A DNA stretch of 64,000 bases from Leptospira sp. WS39.C2 (GTDB lineage Bacteria; Spirochaetota; Leptospiria; Leptospirales; Leptospiraceae). The notes beneath the pieces are model-generated. The model was not told where the DNA came from. It made no database searches and saw nothing but the letters and a program-made list of their open reading frames with translations. Both the position numbers and the translations under genes were made by a program. This document shows, in pieces, positions 8,039-16,102 of this stretch. The DNA is taken from NCBI RefSeq assembly GCF_040833965.1, contig NZ_CP162142.1:2906001-2970000 (forward strand), given 5' to 3'. Position 1 is the first letter of the stretch. Every line of letters starts with the position of its first letter.

Positions 8039-11000
8039 ATGGGATTAGAAGTCTTTTTATTGCCTTTTTTGGCGAGTGTAGCCGTGACCATCGGACTCCG
8101 ACGTTTGGACAAATCCAATACCAAACTGTCCCAATTGAAACGTTACGCCTCCAAACTTACAGAAGAAATGCAAGGTGTTGCCCTGCAAAAGATCCAAATG
8201 GTCAAGGATGCCGGGATTGATTTGGACATCCTCGTCAAACAATCACGAAAAGTCGCAGAAGACATCCAACATTTAAGTGCCGAATCAAGAGACCTCTTCG
8301 AAAAAATCAGAGCAAGCAAAGATTACCTCTCTTCTCTCTCCGGAGAAATGGAACAAATCCAAGATTTGAGTAACCAAGTCCGCCGTGAAAAACAATACAT
8401 GGAAGAAGGACTTTCTCAAATCAATACCCACAAACGCGAGTTACGCGAAGTATCAGAAGATATGGAAGCACTCCATAACGAATCCATTTCGATGTTAGAT
8501 ACTTTCCAAAACAAATTGAACTTACGTAGTGATGAAATTTTACAATCTGTCGCTCAAAAGATGGTGGAACTCGAAAGCCTTCTCGAAACCAAATCAGATT
8601 TCCTCGACAATTCCCTTTCTAAAATTGCAGAAACCGCCAGAGAAAAATTATTAACCCATGCCGATGTGATGGTGAATGAAACGGCGGGCCGACTTGACCA
8701 TGCGAGAAAAGAAATGGATTTACTCCTCGAGTCCATGAAGTATGCACAAGGTGACTTAGATGTTCGCCTAACAAAGTTTGAAGACACATCGTCATTACTT
8801 TCCGACAAAGTAGATAAGTTTGATGAAAGGTTGGAAGAAAAATACCAAAGAGCATCCTCAAAAGTAGAAGAGAAAGTTTCTCTCCTTGATAAAAAAATCC
8901 AAGAACGTTTTGATTCCATCGTGGACCAAGTAAGCCACACCAAAGATTCGTTTATGAAAGGCCTAAGCCAAGAAACGGATGCCATCAAACGAGAAATTGA
9001 AGACCTCTCATTGGAAACACTTTCCAAACGAGATGACATCATCAATGAAACCAGAAGGCAAGCAGATGGAATCAACCAAACCATCATCCAATTCCAAGAA
9101 AAATACTTAGAAGCAGAGAATAAACTCCTCCGCCAAGCAGACATTCGCAAACAAGAACTCATCCGTGAAATCGAAGCTTTCTCTGAAGAGTTCCACCGCA
9201 TCTCAGAGGAACTCAAAGAAGAAGCAAATACTCTCAAAAAAAGCGCATTACAAGAGTTAAAAGAATTTGATCGCGAACTAGAAACGGTTCGTTCTGGCCA
9301 AGAGATAGTGATCAAAACCTCTTTATTTGATTTGAAAAAAGAATTAGAAGAGAGAATGCATTCTGATTTCAAAATCCAAAAAAACGAAATGGAATCAGAC
9401 TTAGGATCCATCCAATCCCAAGTGAGAGAACTGAACGAAACCATTACGGCACAAACAAAAGATGTAGATGAATACGTAGAAGAATTGAAGTCAGCTCTTC
9501 GCGAATCTGCTCACGAAATTTTAGAAACGGCAGAAGAAAAAGCCAAAGAATCCGAAGAAATTGTCACAGAAAAGATCCGCATCGCAAATGCGAATTTAGA
9601 GCAATTTGTAAACAAATGGGAAGACGAATTGGGTAAGATGCGAGACGACCAAAACTACAGCATCGAAAAACTCCAAGACCGATTGAAAGAAATCCATGTG
9701 GAAGGTGCAGACCTCCTTGGTGAATTCCAAAACCAATTCCAAAAAGCAAAATCCAATTTGGAACTTGTGGCAGAATCCAAAACAAAAGAAAGTATCTCTC
9801 GATTGGAAGAAGAAGCAAAACTGGCTCGTAGTGAAGTGGAACGTATCCTCAAACATTTAGAAGAGTCGGGTGAATCTTTTTTCAATTTACAAGAAGAGAA
9901 AATGGATCGTTTGAACGAAACAATCGATTCCAAAATCTCACACCAACTCACAAAACTTTTGGACAAAGGGAATCTCCAACTCGGCCAATTAGAAGAAAAA
10001 ATTTCGAACCACCTGGGTACAGTTCGTCGCAACTTAGAAGAAAGTATCAAACGTTCCAAAGACGAATCCAAAAAACAAATTGAGACCTACCAAAGGGATT
10101 ACGAAAAATCGTTCAAAGAAATTGCAAAAGAAAGCCAAGACTTCTTAAAAGACAGCCTGAACCGTTTCCATGACCTCAAATTTGAAATCCAGAATGGTTT
10201 AGAATCCTTAAACGAAACCAAAGAAGAAACTTTATCTGGTTTCCAAAACGAACTCGAATCTCTGAAAGAAGAAATATTAACGCTTTCCAGTGAACTCGAA
10301 ACTGTGAAAGAACACTCGGATTTATTTGCATCCGCCAAACAGATCGCAGACGAATCGAACAAAGCTGTGGAAGAAATTTCAGAAGCCTTACGTTCTTTGG
10401 AAAAAGGAAAACCAGATTTGGAACTTGTGCAATCGGCCATCTCTGAATTCAGCGAAATGCGATCCCAAATTGCAAATGAATTGGAAACCTTAAAAGAAGC
10501 TCAGTTCCAATCGGAAGACATCGACAAACAAATCCAAATCCTTGCTTCTAACTTAGTCCATGTATCCGAGACCATGGAAGGATTTGAAGAGAGTCTAACA
10601 GAGATTACGTCCATCGAATCTCGAGTGACAAATCTCACAAAAGAACAAGCCAAAATTGAATCCTTTTTGTCCTCACTCCAAGAGTCACAAGATTCCGTTT
10701 TCCATTTGGTGGAAAACTTGGAAGGCCAAAAACACAATGCACGGGAACTCCAAGCCCGCCTCGATATCCTCGACCGCGAAATCGATGTGGTGGAAGCGAG
10801 AGAAAAAGAACTCACAGAAACCATCCGCCAAGCAGAAAACCGCACTTCCTTCCTTGTGGAAAGGGAAGCGCAAATTGATTCCGTCGAACGCAAATTTGAC
10901 AAAATCGAAGAGCTGCTAGGTGACCTATCCGACCGCCACCGCCAAATCCTCACCCTGCAAAAACGTTTGGAAGACCTCAAAGATTCCACAAGGGACACAA

Positions 11001-11269
11001 AAGACGATTTGGAATCACTACTCGGGGAAGCAGACGAAACCTTCGAAAAACTCTCCCAATTTTTGGACATTGTGCAAGGAGCGATGCAAAACCCTTCCGC
11101 TTCCCCCAAAATGGACCGCAAAAATTCGGGAAATCCCTTGGTCGAGCGAAAAAGAGCTACCATCCAAAGCCTCCACGACAACTACCAGTGGTCTTCCGAG
11201 GCAATTAGTGAAAAATTAAATATTGAAAAATCCCTCGTGGATACCATCCTCGGAGTTAGAAAGAAATAA
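8039..11269 (+). CDS. giant spirochaetal coiled-coil protein with N-terminal membrane anchor and C-terminal HTH-like segment
   Basis: A 1076-residue protein. Residues 3-20 are one hydrophobic stretch (LEVFLLPFLASVAVTIGL) followed by basic residues, which suggests a membrane anchor with the rest in the cytoplasm. Residues 30 to about 1015 are almost uninterrupted charged heptad-like sequence rich in Glu, Lys, Leu and Ser, a very long coiled coil. The last 35 residues depart from this: LHDNYQWSSEAISEKLNIEKS followed by VDTILG has the pattern of a trihelical helix-turn-helix. It resembles the coiled-coil family annotated SpiroCoCo in spirochaetes. The histone gene follows after 11 bases and probably shares the transcript. 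A structural or nucleoid-tethering role is an inference. Confidence 0.85.
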   Translation: MGLEVFLLPFLASVAVTIGLRRLDKSNTKLSQLKRYASKLTEEMQGVALQKIQMVKDAGIDLDILVKQSRKVAEDIQHLSAESRDLFEKIRASKDYLSSLSGEMEQIQDLSNQVRREKQYMEEGLSQINTHKRELREVSEDMEALHNESISMLDTFQNKLNLRSDEILQSVAQKMVELESLLETKSDFLDNSLSKIAETAREKLLTHADVMVNETAGRLDHARKEMDLLLESMKYAQGDLDVRLTKFEDTSSLLSDKVDKFDERLEEKYQRASSKVEEKVSLLDKKIQERFDSIVDQVSHTKDSFMKGLSQETDAIKREIEDLSLETLSKRDDIINETRRQADGINQTIIQFQEKYLEAENKLLRQADIRKQELIREIEAFSEEFHRISEELKEEANTLKKSALQELKEFDRELETVRSGQEIVIKTSLFDLKKELEERMHSDFKIQKNEMESDLGSIQSQVRELNETITAQTKDVDEYVEELKSALRESAHEILETAEEKAKESEEIVTEKIRIANANLEQFVNKWEDELGKMRDDQNYSIEKLQDRLKEIHVEGADLLGEFQNQFQKAKSNLELVAESKTKESISRLEEEAKLARSEVERILKHLEESGESFFNLQEEKMDRLNETIDSKISHQLTKLLDKGNLQLGQLEEKISNHLGTVRRNLEESIKRSKDESKKQIETYQRDYEKSFKEIAKESQDFLKDSLNRFHDLKFEIQNGLESLNETKEETLSGFQNELESLKEEILTLSSELETVKEHSDLFASAKQIADESNKAVEEISEALRSLEKGKPDLELVQSAISEFSEMRSQIANELETLKEAQFQSEDIDKQIQILASNLVHVSETMEGFEESLTEITSIESRVTNLTKEQAKIESFLSSLQESQDSVFHLVENLEGQKHNARELQARLDILDREIDVVEAREKELTETIRQAENRTSFLVEREAQIDSVERKFDKIEELLGDLSDRHRQILTLQKRLEDLKDSTRDTKDDLESLLGEADETFEKLSQFLDIVQGAMQNPSASPKMDRKNSGNPLVERKRATIQSLHDNYQWSSEAISEKLNIEKSLVDTILGVRKK

Positions 11270-11280
11270 CCGAGGTATCC

Positions 11281-11484
11281 ATGTCCGAAGAACAAACAGA
11301 AACAACGTCGAAAGAATCCCTTATTGTCACTTCTAAAGTGAAAGCTTACATCAAAAGTAAGGGATTTATGACTTCCGGGGATGCCATTGACGGTATCAAC
11401 GAAGAAATTTACCGTTTGATCGACAAAGCTCTCGAGAGAACTTCTGCCAACAAAAGAACAACGGTTCGGTCGACTGATTTCTAA
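11281..11484 (+). CDS. bacterial histone (histone-fold DNA-binding protein)
   Basis: A 67-residue protein matching the small bacterial histones known from Bdellovibrio and Leptospira. After a 15-residue acidic/Thr-rich tail come helix 1 (VTSKVKAYIKSKG, residues 16-28), loop 1 (FMTSGDA), the long helix 2 (about 36-56, IDGINEEIYRLIDKALERT), loop 2 with the RTTVRSTD signature (59-66), and a stop right after, so helix 3 is minimal. The R-x-T-V-R-x-x-D arrangement is the bacterial counterpart of the archaeal histone RxTxxxxD element. It should dimerise and bind DNA. GAGGT 5 bases upstream of ATG supports the start. It sits between the coiled-coil gene (11 bases) and map (3 bases). Confidence 0.85.
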   Translation: MSEEQTETTSKESLIVTSKVKAYIKSKGFMTSGDAIDGINEEIYRLIDKALERTSANKRTTVRSTDF

Positions 11485-11487
11485 TCC

Positions 11488-12243
11488 GTGATTTATATCA
11501 AAAACAAATCAGAAATTGAAAAGATGAGGAAGGCGGGTAAATTTGCCGCCGAACTCCTCGTTTATTTGGAACCCTTTGTGAAATCGGGTGTCTCCACATT
11601 GGAACTCAACGATATTGCCGAAGCGTATACGAAAAAGAACGGCCACCGTTCTGCCCCACTCGGTTACAAAGGGTTTCCAAAGTCCATTTGTACATCCATC
11701 AACCAAGTGGTCTGCCATGGGATTCCCAAAAAAGAAGATGTTTTGCATGACGGTGACATTGTGAATTTAGATGTCTCCCCCATTGTAGATGGTTACATTG
11801 GAGACACGTCCAAAACCTTTATTGTGGGTGGAAAAACCTCACCCGAAGCCGAAAAACTCGTGGCTGACACCGAAAAAGCAATGTGGATCGGGATTGAACA
11901 AATCAAACCAGGAAACCGCATTGATGATATAGGGAATGCGATTGATGATTTTTTAACCCCGATGGGGTATGGGATCGTTCGTGATCTGATGGGACATGGT
12001 GTGGGCCGAAATTTCCACGAAGAACCACAAGTACCACACTTTCGTTCTCCCCGCAAACTGGCCAAAATCGAACCAGGAATGATTTTTACTGTCGAACCAA
12101 TGGTCAATTTGGGAACTTGGGAAGTGAATTTTGACCGCTCTGACAAATGGACCGTCCGCACAAAAGACGGGAAATTGTCGGCACAATTCGAACATACCAT
12201 CCTTGTCACCGACAAAGGGTATGAAATTCTAACAAAAGTTTGA
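11488..12243 (+). CDS. map: type I methionine aminopeptidase
   Basis: A 251-residue M24 peptidase that removes the initiator Met from nascent proteins. The five metal ligands are visible: Asp in VNLDVSP, Asp in IGDTSKTF, His in GHGVGRNFHEEP, Glu in FTVEPMV and Glu in AQFEHT. The His of SICTSINQVVCHGIP is the usual substrate-side residue. The length is standard and the zinc-finger extension of some homologues is absent. GTG at 11488 is used as start because it begins the conserved IKNKSEIEKMRKAGK helix. It lies three bases after the histone stop, so the two are likely cotranscribed. Confidence 0.93.
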   Translation: MIYIKNKSEIEKMRKAGKFAAELLVYLEPFVKSGVSTLELNDIAEAYTKKNGHRSAPLGYKGFPKSICTSINQVVCHGIPKKEDVLHDGDIVNLDVSPIVDGYIGDTSKTFIVGGKTSPEAEKLVADTEKAMWIGIEQIKPGNRIDDIGNAIDDFLTPMGYGIVRDLMGHGVGRNFHEEPQVPHFRSPRKLAKIEPGMIFTVEPMVNLGTWEVNFDRSDKWTVRTKDGKLSAQFEHTILVTDKGYEILTKV

Positions 12244-12301
12244 AGAAAAGGTTCTTGCATTCCTTAACTAATCGTCGTCTAATCAAAACAGAGGTAGTTA
12301 T

Positions 12302-12436
12302 ATGAAGTTAACAGTTGGTTTACTCAGCATTCTATTATTCGCAACATCCGCATTTGCCATTTGCCCAGGAAAAGAAAAACGTACCGCTTGCCCTGGTCAC
12401 GACAAATTGATTGAGTGCCCACACGACGGAAAATAA
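12302..12436 (+). CDS. tiny secreted Cys/His peptide (44 aa)
   Basis: A 44-residue open frame beginning with a clean Sec signal peptide (MKLTVGLLSILLFATSAFA, predicted cleavage after residue 19). The mature peptide of about 25 residues is ICPGKEKRTACPGHDKL followed by IECPHDGK, three short repeats each starting CP (CPGK, CPGH, CPHD), giving three Cys and two His. AGAGGTAG lies about 7 bases before ATG. The composition suggests metal binding or disulphide formation outside the cytoplasm; no family is recognised. The response regulator gene begins 4 bases after its stop, so the pair should be cotranscribed. Confidence 0.6.
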   Translation: MKLTVGLLSILLFATSAFAICPGKEKRTACPGHDKLIECPHDGK

Positions 12437-12440
12437 TCCA

Positions 12441-12836
12441 ATGGGCCGTGCCATCCTCTTCGTCGATGACGAACAAATCATTCTGATGAGTTTGAAGTCT
12501 CAGTTGAAAAAACATTTTGGGAACGAGTATCGTTATGAAACTGCCCAAAATACAGAAGAGGCATGGTCGATCATTGAAGAATTAGCTGAAGAAGGCATCA
12601 ACATCCTCATCATCATTTCGGATTGGCTTATGCCAAACCAACGGGGTGATGAGTTCCTTCGTGAAGTACATAAAACCTACCCCAAAATCAAAAAAATAAT
12701 TATTTCCGGACACATTGATGAACACTCTCTCAACCAATTGAAAGGGGAAGTGGACCTTCATAGTTTTTTAAACAAACCTTGGTCGGAATCTGATTTAATC
12801 AAAAAAGTAGAAGACGCGATAACGAAGATTGCCTAG
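12441..12836 (+). CDS. single-domain response regulator (receiver only)
   Basis: A 131-residue CheY-like receiver with no output domain. The acidic pair Asp9-Asp10 (FVDDE), the phosphoacceptor Asp61 (ISDWLMP), Thr/Ser position in IIISGH and Lys in FLNKPW are present. The ATG at 12441 is preferred over an upstream TTG because it begins directly at the first beta strand. Receiver domains with DWxMP and GH..HS..L resemble those partnered with HD-GYP or other output proteins, here missing. It is 4 bases after the small Cys/His peptide. A perfect 6-bp hairpin overlaps its stop codon and separates it from thiM. Confidence 0.85.
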   Translation: MGRAILFVDDEQIILMSLKSQLKKHFGNEYRYETAQNTEEAWSIIEELAEEGINILIIISDWLMPNQRGDEFLREVHKTYPKIKKIIISGHIDEHSLNQLKGEVDLHSFLNKPWSESDLIKKVEDAITKIA

Positions 12837-12847
12837 GTTTTCCTAGG
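12832..12847 (+). other. short hairpin overlapping the response-regulator stop and thiM ribosome site
   Basis: CCTAGG (12832-12837), loop TTTT, CCTAGG (12842-12847). Both arms pair perfectly. The 5' arm contains the TAG stop of the response regulator and the 3' arm overlaps AGGA, the only plausible Shine-Dalgarno of thiM (ATG at 12858). It may couple thiM translation to ribosomes finishing the upstream gene. No T-run follows, so it does not look like a terminator. Confidence 0.35.
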
Positions 12848-12857
12848 AAACCTCCGT

Positions 12858-13661
12858 ATGTCCCAAACTATTTTAAAAAATACAATCGAAGATTTAGAAC
12901 TCGTACGTTCTAATGCCCCACTAGTTCATAATATTACCAATTACGTTGTAATGAATAACACAGCCAATGCTTTACTTGCGATTGGTGCCTCTCCTATTAT
13001 GGCCCATGCCATTGAAGAAGTGGAAGAAATGGTTACAATTTGTTCGGCAACTGTCATCAATATTGGAACACTTTCCGAACCTTGGATCCAAAGTATGGAA
13101 AAAGCTGCCAAAAAAGCTGTTTCCTTAGGAAAACCATTGGTCTTAGATCCAGTGGGTGCAGGGGCAAGTAACATTCGTAATGCGGCAATTCGAAGGATTT
13201 TAGATGCAGGAAACCCAAGTATTGTCCGAGGCAATGCATCAGAAATCCTATCCACTCTTTCTTCTTCTGGGAAAACCAAAGGTGTGGATGCAACTGATTC
13301 CTCCGAGTCCGCTGTGGACACAGGTAAATCCTTATCCAAAGTCACTGGTGGTGTGGTTGTGATCAGTGGTGCCACAGATTATATCTTAAAAGGCACAGAC
13401 CAAGCACAAATCTCCAATGGAGATGCGCTAATGACAAAGGTAACAGGTCTTGGTTGTACGGCCTCTGCCCTTTGTGGTGCTTTTGCTGCGGTACAAAAAG
13501 ACCAATTCCGTGCGGCAACATCTGCCATGGCTGTGATGGGAATTGCTGGTGAGATGGCAAAATCCAAAACTTCGAGTCCTGGCAGTTTCCAAGTGGCATT
13601 CCTTGATGCCCTATATGAACTGAGTGCAGATACCATCAAACAAAAGTTAAATGCAAAATAA
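12858..13661 (+). CDS. thiM: hydroxyethylthiazole kinase
   Basis: A 267-residue ThiM: it phosphorylates 4-methyl-5-(2-hydroxyethyl)thiazole for thiamine salvage. Family motifs are PLVHNITNYVVMNNTANALLA at the N-terminus, LDPVGAGAS, RGNASEI, and the catalytic GLGCTASALCGAF near 195-207 with the nucleophile-region Cys. Length is standard. It overlaps thiE by 11 bases. There is no space for a TPP riboswitch between it and the preceding gene (21 bases). Confidence 0.93.
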   Translation: MSQTILKNTIEDLELVRSNAPLVHNITNYVVMNNTANALLAIGASPIMAHAIEEVEEMVTICSATVINIGTLSEPWIQSMEKAAKKAVSLGKPLVLDPVGAGASNIRNAAIRRILDAGNPSIVRGNASEILSTLSSSGKTKGVDATDSSESAVDTGKSLSKVTGGVVVISGATDYILKGTDQAQISNGDALMTKVTGLGCTASALCGAFAAVQKDQFRAATSAMAVMGIAGEMAKSKTSSPGSFQVAFLDALYELSADTIKQKLNAK

Positions 13662-14283
13662 AATCCAAGGGGTTTATCTGGTAACAGATAGACCCCTTTG
13701 TATCCACCATCGTTTAGAAGATGTCGTTCGACTTTCTGCGACTGGGGGAGTTTCCCTTGTCCAACTCAGGGAAAAAGAAACATCTTCTCGTGAATTTTTA
13801 GAACTTGCCATCCATTTAAAAAATATCCTAACTCCCTTCCAAATCCCTCTTCTCATCAATGACAGAGTCGATATTTGTTTGGCATCAGGAGCCGATGGAG
13901 TCCACCTAGGCCAAACTGATTTGCCATGGCCTGATGCAAGGAGACTGCTTGGAGAGAGTGCGATCATTGGACTTTCCATCGAAACAAAAGAAGACTGGGA
14001 AACGTTACAAAAAGAAGATCCAAATCCGACCCTCGATTATCTGGCAGTTTCTCCGGTATTCGATACCAAAACAAAAACCAATACCAAACCCGCCTGGGGA
14101 CTCGCAGGTGTTCGTTGGCTTCGAGAAAAAACCACACTTCCCATTGTAGCCATTGGTGGGATCCATTTAGACAATGCAAAAGATGTGATCCAGGCAGGTG
14201 CTAATTCACTCGCTGTGGTAAGTGCGATTTGTTCCGCAAACGATCCTAAGAAAGCCACAGAAACCTTACGCAATTTGTTTTAA
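13651..14283 (+). CDS. thiE: thiamine-phosphate synthase
   Basis: A 210-residue TIM-barrel enzyme that joins thiazole phosphate and hydroxymethylpyrimidine pyrophosphate to give thiamine phosphate. Signature segments are YLVTDR, VQLREKE, LLINDRVDICLASGADGVHLGQ, GLSIET, DYLAVSPVFDTKTK and VAIGGI, with diphosphate-binding Ser/Thr/Arg residues present. Together with thiM it forms a salvage pair; thiD was not found in the window. The start lies inside the end of thiM, so translation should be coupled. Its 3' end overlaps convergent queG by 4 bases. Confidence 0.93.
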   Translation: MQNKIQGVYLVTDRPLCIHHRLEDVVRLSATGGVSLVQLREKETSSREFLELAIHLKNILTPFQIPLLINDRVDICLASGADGVHLGQTDLPWPDARRLLGESAIIGLSIETKEDWETLQKEDPNPTLDYLAVSPVFDTKTKTNTKPAWGLAGVRWLREKTTLPIVAIGGIHLDNAKDVIQAGANSLAVVSAICSANDPKKATETLRNLF

Positions 14284-15242
14284 GAGGATTGGTTCCGGTT
14301 CCAAATCGAAACACCAATTCGTTCGATGGGCGAATCTTGGAAGTAAGATTGGAATTCTCCTTCAGATAACATTTGTTTCTCTTGGAAAAAACCATCCTTC
14401 CAAAATTCCCTGGGTAAAAAACTGGTTTCGTTTGTTTCCACCTGGTTTCGTTTGGCGATCCCTTCATTCCAAGGGCAAACTTCTTGGCAAAGGTCACAGC
14501 CATACACCCAACCTTTTTTATCCCATTTCAAAAATGTTTCTGTCACTTCGGTTTCATTTCGATCTTCAATTGTAATGTAAGAGATACATTTCGAAGCATC
14601 AATTTGGTATGGTTCCAAAGCATTTGTGGGACAAATGTCTAAACAACGCCGACAACTCCCACAATGGTCTGTTGTTTTCTCTTCTGGATTTGTTTCACCT
14701 AACTCTAAATCTGTGAGAATGACCGAAAGGAAAAAATAAGAACCTAACTTGGGATGGATGAGATTGGTGTGTTTTCCTTGCCAAACAACTCCCGATTCTC
14801 TCGTGAGAATTTTTTCAGCGATGGGCAAACTATCAACAGATTGGCGGAATTGGTTTTTGGGATAGAGTTTTTTCAGTTCTTTTAAGATCTGATTTCCTTT
14901 CTTTCGTAATACGATATGGTAGTCGGTGCCAAGGGCATACCGAGATACCTTTCGTTTCATTTGGGGAATCAGATCTTCTGCTTCACTTGATCGATAGACA
15001 AAACCCAAACAGATGGCTGATTTTGGTTTGAATCCTAAGTTTTCAAATCGATTGCGGATGGCAAGGGCATGGTCTTTGGCAAACCAATCCATATTGCCGT
15101 GACGTTTCTCCAAAATCCATTTCTCTAAAAACTTCAGGTCTTTTTCTGGAATTTCCGCTTTTGTAAACCCCACAAAAGCAAATCCTTCTGTTTCACAAAG
15201 GGACTTGATTTGAGATTGGTTTTGGAAGTGAATTGGTGTCAT
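14280..15242 (-). CDS. queG: epoxyqueuosine reductase
   Basis: A 320-residue cobalamin-dependent QueG, the last step of queuosine synthesis in tRNA. Two [4Fe-4S] motifs are clear: CGSCRRCLDICPTNAL near 194-210 and CDLCQEVCPWNEG near 245-257. The N-terminal half carries SRYALGTDYHIVLRKK and RESGVVWQGKHTNLIHP, typical of the family. The ATG at 15242 (MTPIHFQ) is used because translation further upstream is not conserved-looking. That ATG shares the tetranucleotide CATG with a divergent ATG on the other strand. No good Shine-Dalgarno is visible before it. Confidence 0.92.
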   Translation of the reverse strand: MTPIHFQNQSQIKSLCETEGFAFVGFTKAEIPEKDLKFLEKWILEKRHGNMDWFAKDHALAIRNRFENLGFKPKSAICLGFVYRSSEAEDLIPQMKRKVSRYALGTDYHIVLRKKGNQILKELKKLYPKNQFRQSVDSLPIAEKILTRESGVVWQGKHTNLIHPKLGSYFFLSVILTDLELGETNPEEKTTDHCGSCRRCLDICPTNALEPYQIDASKCISYITIEDRNETEVTETFLKWDKKGWVYGCDLCQEVCPWNEGIAKRNQVETNETSFLPREFWKDGFFQEKQMLSEGEFQSYFQDSPIERIGVSIWNRNQSS

Positions 15243-15627
15243 GGCAAATAGGGAGAATGAAGTGTATCTTACAAAAATCCAAAATCTGTTGCCAAGCCAT
15301 TTGTTGGGGAAGATTCCAAAACTCATCCCCCATTTCCAAAAACTAGAAGACCTGGTTCCATTGCCAAAAGACATGCCAGAGCTTTTAAAAAAAGGAATTT
15401 ATTTTGCCCTCATCCAATCAGTAGTCCGCTTATTAGAACGGGAAACCGATCCCTTATTACCCGAAATTTTACCAGAATACAAAGAACTCATCCGAACCAT
15501 CACAGAAACTTATGAAGCTTTGCGACCAGAAAGAGAATCCAATTGGTTAGACGAATGCATCCAATTTGGAGATAAGTCCGCCTACCATTGGGAATGGAAA
15601 CATTTTGATTCCAAAGAATTGTTTTAA
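15241..15627 (+). CDS. hypothetical protein (128 aa)
   Basis: A small acidic, helical, soluble protein of unknown function. The ATG at 15241 would share CATG with the queG start. A GTG at 15262, seven codons downstream, has AGGGAG six bases in front of it and would avoid this overlap, so the true protein may be 121 residues (starting at YLTKIQNLL after the initiator). Visible features are a central hydrophobic helix (GIYFALIQSVVRLLERE) and a Trp-rich tail (YHWEWKHFD). No family is recognised. Confidence 0.6.
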   Translation: MANRENEVYLTKIQNLLPSHLLGKIPKLIPHFQKLEDLVPLPKDMPELLKKGIYFALIQSVVRLLERETDPLLPEILPEYKELIRTITETYEALRPERESNWLDECIQFGDKSAYHWEWKHFDSKELF

Positions 15628-15669
15628 ATCCGAGAACAACTCAACTCAGTTTAATTGAATTTGATTTGA

Positions 15670-16074
15670 TCACATTTCCTTTTCCAAACTCATTCGGAAT
15701 TCTTTTGGAATCGGTAATTTCTTCTTTTCTCTATAATCAAAATATACCTGAACCGTTTTTGCTTTCACATACAAAACATCTGTTTTTTGGTTTTTGATTT
15801 CATACGAAAATTCCCAAGATGTTGTGCCAATCTGAGAGACCCAAGTATTCACATAAATGGAATCCCCTGGCAAAACGGAAGAAACCAAATCCATTTCTAC
15901 CCTTGCTAATACAAAAGGGATGTCTTCCAGTGTTGTGACAGACAAATACCGATTACAAAAATCAAGTCTAGCCAATTCCAAATAGGCCGAATAACTTGCG
16001 TTATTCACTCTTCGCATGGGGTCCATATCATTAAATCGAATTTGAATTTCTGTTCGGATCATCTCACCTGACAA
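15670..16074 (-). CDS. hotdog-fold acyl-CoA thioesterase (4HBT family)
   Basis: A 134-residue YbgC/4HBT-type thioesterase. The signature RFNDMDPMRRVNNASYSAYLE corresponds to the family pattern with catalytic Asp in DMDxxxxVNN, although the usual GH before VNN is RR here. The rest (LARVEMDLVSSVLPGDSIYVNTWV, FSYEI, KAKTVQVYFDY) is the hotdog sheet. It would hydrolyse acyl-CoA or acyl-ACP in the cytoplasm. MIRTEIQ (five codons downstream) is an alternative start. It is followed by nothing on the same strand until queG. Confidence 0.82.
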   Translation of the reverse strand: MSGEMIRTEIQIRFNDMDPMRRVNNASYSAYLELARLDFCNRYLSVTTLEDIPFVLARVEMDLVSSVLPGDSIYVNTWVSQIGTTSWEFSYEIKNQKTDVLYVKAKTVQVYFDYREKKKLPIPKEFRMSLEKEM

Positions 16075-16102
16075 AATCTAAAATCAAAAAAATTTGTCAT
16101 CC

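Noticed and set aside
8554..11181. Long minus-strand open frames inside the coiled-coil gene
   Set aside because: They are Ser/Phe-rich mirror images of Glu/Lys-rich codons in the coiled coil, without ribosome sites or domains.
12837..12857. TPP riboswitch before thiM
   Set aside because: Only 21 bases separate thiM from the preceding gene, and no thi-box-like sequence is seen there or before the response regulator.
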